Source of the DNA: Cyanophora paradoxa
Lineage: Eukaryota > Glaucocystophyceae > Cyanophorales > Cyanophoraceae
NCBI GenBank assembly: GCA_004431415.1
Contig: QPMI01000551.1
Location: 1-64,000 of the forward strand
Length of the DNA: 64,000 nucleotides
Direction of reading: 5' to 3'
Shown: in pieces, positions 60,521 to 64,000 of the stretch
How the letters are laid out: each line of letters opens with the position of its first letter
Numbering within the stretch: position 1 is the stretch's first letter
The notes under the pieces: model-generated
Database searches by the model: none
What the model saw: only the letters and a program-made list of their open reading frames with translations
Told to the model about the DNA's origin: nothing
Translations under genes and position numbers: made by a program

Positions 60521-61128
60521 TCCAGCTGCAGAGTGCCCAGAATTTCTCACTTTTTCAGTGAATCGCTGATTTCGATTCCTTTCCTGCAGCGGTGGCTCCT
60601 CTCGACGTCAAGTTCCCAGTGACTATTACTTGAGCCTTGGAGCTCAGCTGCAGGTCGCCGGAACCTGTTTCCGCCGCGGCGCCTTATTTGAATGTTTAAT
60701 CATATTCAAATAACAGGGCATATTCAATATTCAAATATTTGAATGTTTAATATTCATATTCGGAGTCAGGCTAGGCAAAACAGGGCCTTTAACGGGCTAT
60801 GGTAGGCTTATAATTAATTAAGCTTAAGGGCGCTGCCAGGCTGCACCTGGTGCTTCCGGTACTGCAGCTGGCGTGTCCGGCGCGTCCGGAGCCAACTAGC
60901 GCCGTCCTGCGCCAAAATGCAGCTGCGCATGCGCAGCGCATGCATGCGAGTGCCGAATGTGGCTGATCCGCCGGGGTTCGAACCGGGGTCTCGTGCTCGC
61001 ACGCGCCTCGCGCCTCGGCGCTTCTAGATCTGACCTCTAGACTGTAGGCTCAGTCGATTGTAGATACGACGCAAGCCATTCCAGCCACTCGATCCGCAGC
61101 GCCCGGCGTGGCCCGCAGTTCAAACTCC
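60521..61128. other. Intergenic region with AT-rich ATTCAAATA island
   Basis: About 600 bp before the SNF2-like gene. From about 60,685 to 60,765 the sequence is strongly AT-rich and made of repeated ATTCAAATA and TTTGAATGTTTAAT words, partly palindromic, in sharp contrast to the GC-rich surroundings. A GGTTCGAACC palindrome at about 60,976 resembles a tRNA T-loop but does not form the arm (see rejected items). The promoter of the SNF2-like gene should lie here. Confidence 0.5.
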
Positions 61129-64000
61129 ATGTCGGCGGCGGCCGAGGGCGGGAGCGCGCGCGAGGTGGAGTGCGTCATCTTGAGCGACAATGAAGAGGAT
61201 GATGTGCAGTGCGGCCCAGTGCACGCGGTCGCAGACCCGCGCCAAGCGGCGAGCGCCGCTGAGGAAGATGGGAGCGCGTCTGTTGAGTGGCCGCAGCACA
61301 TCGGCGAGCTGATTGTTCTTCGTGCATGGCCTTCGACCCGGTGCACTCGCCGCGCGGGCGGCGCTGCAGCCGCTCACGCGTGCCGCGCGTCCGTGCATGT
61401 GCGCAGCGGCAAGGGCCTCATCGCGAAAGGCGACGAGATAGAGATTGCGCGGCCGCAGCGCTCGCTCAAAGCGGCCGCTGCTGAGAAAGCGCCCGCGGCG
61501 AAGCCGGGCGCGGGCAAGGGCGCGAAGGGGAGGCCGTCTGGCGGGAACTTGCCGCGCCCGGCCGCCGCTTCCGACAGGATCGTCCGCTTCAAGCGGAAAG
61601 GAGGCGGCGAGGTGCGCTCGAGGATCCCCGCCCGCCCGCATCGCGCCGCGCCGCGAACACGAGCTCGCGCACGCGAAGGTCGGCCGCATCCCGTCGGAGA
61701 TCTCGATCCCCGTCGCCGTCCTCCTCGACGCGGGCTACGTCCAGCTCAGCGGCGTCTGCACGTGGGCGCCCGAGGTCCTGGAGTACACCTCCTCCATCCA
61801 CCTCCGCCTCTCGGCGCGCCCCGCCGCGCGCCTCGCCCACCCGCCCGTCTGACCCGCGCGCTCGCCGCCGCGCGCACCGCAGGTCTACCTTTGCCGCGCG
61901 GCGGTTGCCTCGGGCACCGCCGCTGCTGCCGGGGCGCCGTCCCTGGAGGAGAACCCCCGCGAGGCCGAGATCCGGTGCGACGAGCCCGAGCGGCCGGCCG
62001 CCCGCCCGGCCCGGCCCGGCGCGGCGCAGCTCACCGCGCTCGCAGAGACGCCCTGATCTCGCTGTTTCGCCTTCTGGCGCTCGAGCCGCGGCGCTGCGAG
62101 CTGGGTCGCACGCTCGCCCTGCTCGGGCCCGGGGCCGGCGCAAGGCAGCAGGCGGCGCTGCAGCAGGCCAAGCCGCCCGCCGCTGCCCCCGCGGCCGCCG
62201 CCGCGCCGGCGGCGGGGCCCAGCTCGAAGGGCGAGGCGGCGCCGGCGCCCGGGGCCGACGCTCCGGAGGAGAAGGAGATGAGCGAGGAGGCCGTCAGCGC
62301 ATTGTACGCCGAGCTCGAGAAGTGCGCGTACCCCCCCGGCACCTCGCGCCGCCCGGGTACGCGTTCGATCCGTCCGGCGCCGATCCGTTCTTTCCGCAGG
62401 GCCGACCACGCCCTCGAGGAGGCGGAGCAGCCGCGGGCGCTGCAGAGCGAGCTGCGGGGGTACCAGAGGCGCGCGCTCGGGTGGATGCTGCGGCGCGAGT
62501 CCGGCGCCGGTCGCGAGCCGGGGGGGTACGGCGGCGCGCGGGCCGGCCGGCTGCACCCCCTCTGGGAGGAGTACAGGCGAGAACCCGTACCCCTGCCCCC
62601 CCCCCCCCCCCCCCAGCGCACCCCCCATCCCCCAGTCTTCCGTCCCTTTCCCCCCCCTTCCCCCCCCCAATTCTCATCCCCCCCCCCTTCCCGTCAGGCT
62701 CCCGAGCGGGCAGCCCCTTTTCTTCAACATCATGTCGGGTACCCCATCCCCCATCCCCCCACCCCCTCCCCCCGCCCTCGCCTCGCCCACGCGGCCCCCC
62801 CTCCCCCTCCCCCCACCTTCCCCCCGCCCTCGCCCACGCGGCCCCCCGCAGGGGCCCTGTCTCTGCGCTTCCCGGCGGCGGGCCCGGGCACCCTCGGCGG
62901 CATCCTCGCCGACGAGATGGGCCTAGGTAAGATGCCGAGGAGAGGAAGAGCTAATCAAGAAGAACTTAGAGCTGTAGGGGAGCTACTAAGAACCAAAAAC
63001 AAAGGCCCGGGCACCCTCGGGGGCGTCCTCGCCGACGAGATGGGCCTAGATGAGCTAAGCTAAGCTAAGAAGAGCTAAGAAGATCTAAAACTAAGAGCTA
63101 GGGCTGTAACAAAGGGCGCCCCGGTGAGGCGCCGTCGAGTAGAGGAGGGAGAGCCAGATAGAAGAACTAAGAGCTGAAAAAAGAACCGAAAGATCTACTA
63201 GGATCTACTAATAGAACAAATAGGGATCTACTAAGAACCGAAAACAAAATGAGGGCTGTAATGAGATAGAGAAGGAAGAGCCAAGAAGAACGCTATCTAA
63301 GAGCTCTAGCTATAGCCCTCCGCCCGCCCGCGCACCGCCCTTCGTCTTCTCACCGTGCGCGGGGCAGGCAAGACGGTCGAGGTCATCGCGCTGCTCGTGG
63401 CCGGCGGCGCCCGGGGCACCCCGAAGCCCCGGCCCGTCCCCTCCGCCCCCTCCTCCTCCGCCGCCGCCGCCGGGAGGCTCTGGACGGGGGGTACCCTCGT
63501 CGTGGTGCGCCGCATTCCCTCCCTTCATTCATTCCTTCCTCTCTTGGGCCCGTCTCGACCCGCCTCCGCCTCCTCGGCAGCTGCCGATGTCGCTGCTGGG
63601 GCAGTGGGAGGGCGAGCTGGCCCGCCACGCGCCCTCCGTGCGCCCCCGCCCCGCCCCGCCCCGCCCCGCCCCTCTACCTCGCCTCTGACTTCGCCTCCTC
63701 CGACGCCTTTGACCTCTTTCAGCTCTCTGTGGGGACGCACTACAGCGCGGGGCGCACGGCCTCCCCCGAGCACCTCGCCCGCTACGGTGCGACCCGCCCC
63801 CGCCCAAGATACTAGATACTAGATGCCGTCTCCTGAAGATACTAGAGCTCCTTACCGTCTCCTTAAGATAACAGAGCGAGCGGGCGTGCAGAGGCCCCGC
63901 CCCCGCCCACCCCGCCCCGCCCCGCCCCGCCCCGCCCCGCTCGCCTCGCCCCGCCCCTCCCCGCTCCGCCCCGCCTGTCGGCTACCGTCTGACTCTCTTT
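61129..64000 (+). CDS. RAD5/HLTF-type SNF2 ATPase, N-terminal part, cut by window edge
   Basis: Start ATG 61,129 is followed by an acidic SUMO-interaction-like motif (CVILSDNEEDD). A split HIRAN-like/RAD5 N-terminal region reads GELIVLRAWPSTR, GKGLIAKGDEIEIARPQ, IVRFKRKGG, KVGRIPSEISIPVAVLLDAG, YVQLSGVCTWAPEVLEYTSS. Next are MSEEAVSALYAELEKCA and the SNF2 entry motifs ELRGYQRRALGWMLRRE, HPLWEE, LPSGQPLFFNIMSG, GTLGGILADEMGLGKTVEV (helicase motif I, with GK-T completed across the intron 62,928-63,366), TLVV, and LLGQWEGELARHAPSV (motif Ia region). The last visible piece is VGTHYSAGRTASPEHLARY. RAD5/HLTF proteins remodel stalled forks and promote PCNA polyubiquitination; the RING and the remaining helicase motifs would lie to the right. 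Several introns carry GTACCCC or CCCCG tracts. Confidence 0.85.
62880..63056 (+). repeat. Direct duplication of the Walker-A exon end inside its own intron
   Basis: The exon end at about 62,880-62,926 (ggcccgggcaccctcgg... gatgggcctag) recurs at about 63,005-63,051 with few changes (gcggcatcc becomes gggcgtcc). The second copy lies inside the intron before GKTVEV and is followed by GATGAGCTAAGCTAAG instead of a splice donor. It ends in an in-frame stop soon after LADEMGLD. The intervening sequence is A/G-rich (agaagagctaagaag words). Confidence 0.85.
63895..63975. repeat. (CCCCG)n run in intron at right edge
   Basis: CCCCG pentamers on the coding strand of the SNF2-like gene, in the intron following the exon that ends in EHLARY. 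A shorter CCCCG run is at about 63,648-63,672 in the preceding intron. Confidence 0.8.

Noticed and set aside
60960-61010. tRNA gene suggested by GGTTCGAACC
   Set aside because: The T-arm stem does not pair on either strand (CCCGG would face CCCGG), and no acceptor or anticodon arm can be found around it.

Overview
The window is nuclear DNA from a eukaryote. Its genes are broken into many short exons, and joins that restore a reading frame and a recognisable domain fall at GT-AG (sometimes GC-AG) introns of about 50-600 bp. A DUF1517/FLAP1-like thylakoid protein with a presequence points to a photosynthetic organism. The high GC content, C-rich introns and gene set would suit an alga with a secondary plastid (haptophyte or pelagophyte-like stramenopile). 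That placement is inference; no rRNA or other marker gene is present.

Positions 1-27,368 are one continuous tandem-repeat exon on the minus strand. Its core, about 1-26,855, is some 230 near-identical 117-bp units, each 39 codons. Five degenerate units and nine small exons with a hydrophobic N-terminal segment (start at 29,806) precede it. Together they look like one giant secreted or cell-surface beta-repeat protein whose C-terminus lies beyond the left edge. Single-base and 2-base indels break the frame many times inside the array, rarely at the right end and very often at the left end, which looks more like consensus error than decay.

Positions 30,338-46,821 hold two large minus-strand genes. 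The first encodes a C2-C2-coiled coil-PH-like protein with an Ala/His-rich tail. The second encodes a two-module FtsX/MacB-type permease, with a 57-bp tandem array inside one intron. Positions 47,247-51,684 hold two plus-strand genes: a double doublecortin-domain (microtubule-binding) protein and the FLAP1/DUF1517 protein. Then come a minus-strand CBM20 (starch-binding) protein (52,406-53,580), a minus-strand membrane protein with an extracellular CHASE sensor domain but no kinase or cyclase (54,726-58,406), a plus-strand F-box/LRR-like protein (58,623-60,520), and the 5' part of a RAD5/HLTF-type SNF2 ATPase (from 61,129, cut by the right edge).

The genes do not form one pathway. Shared features are intron-related: introns are C-rich on the coding strand, one class carries CCCCG pentamer runs, and another carries CGTACCCC motifs at or near both ends. 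Two gene pairs are divergent over short gaps (46,822-47,246 and 58,407-58,622). Exon joins were made by eye from phase and domain continuity, without transcript data.
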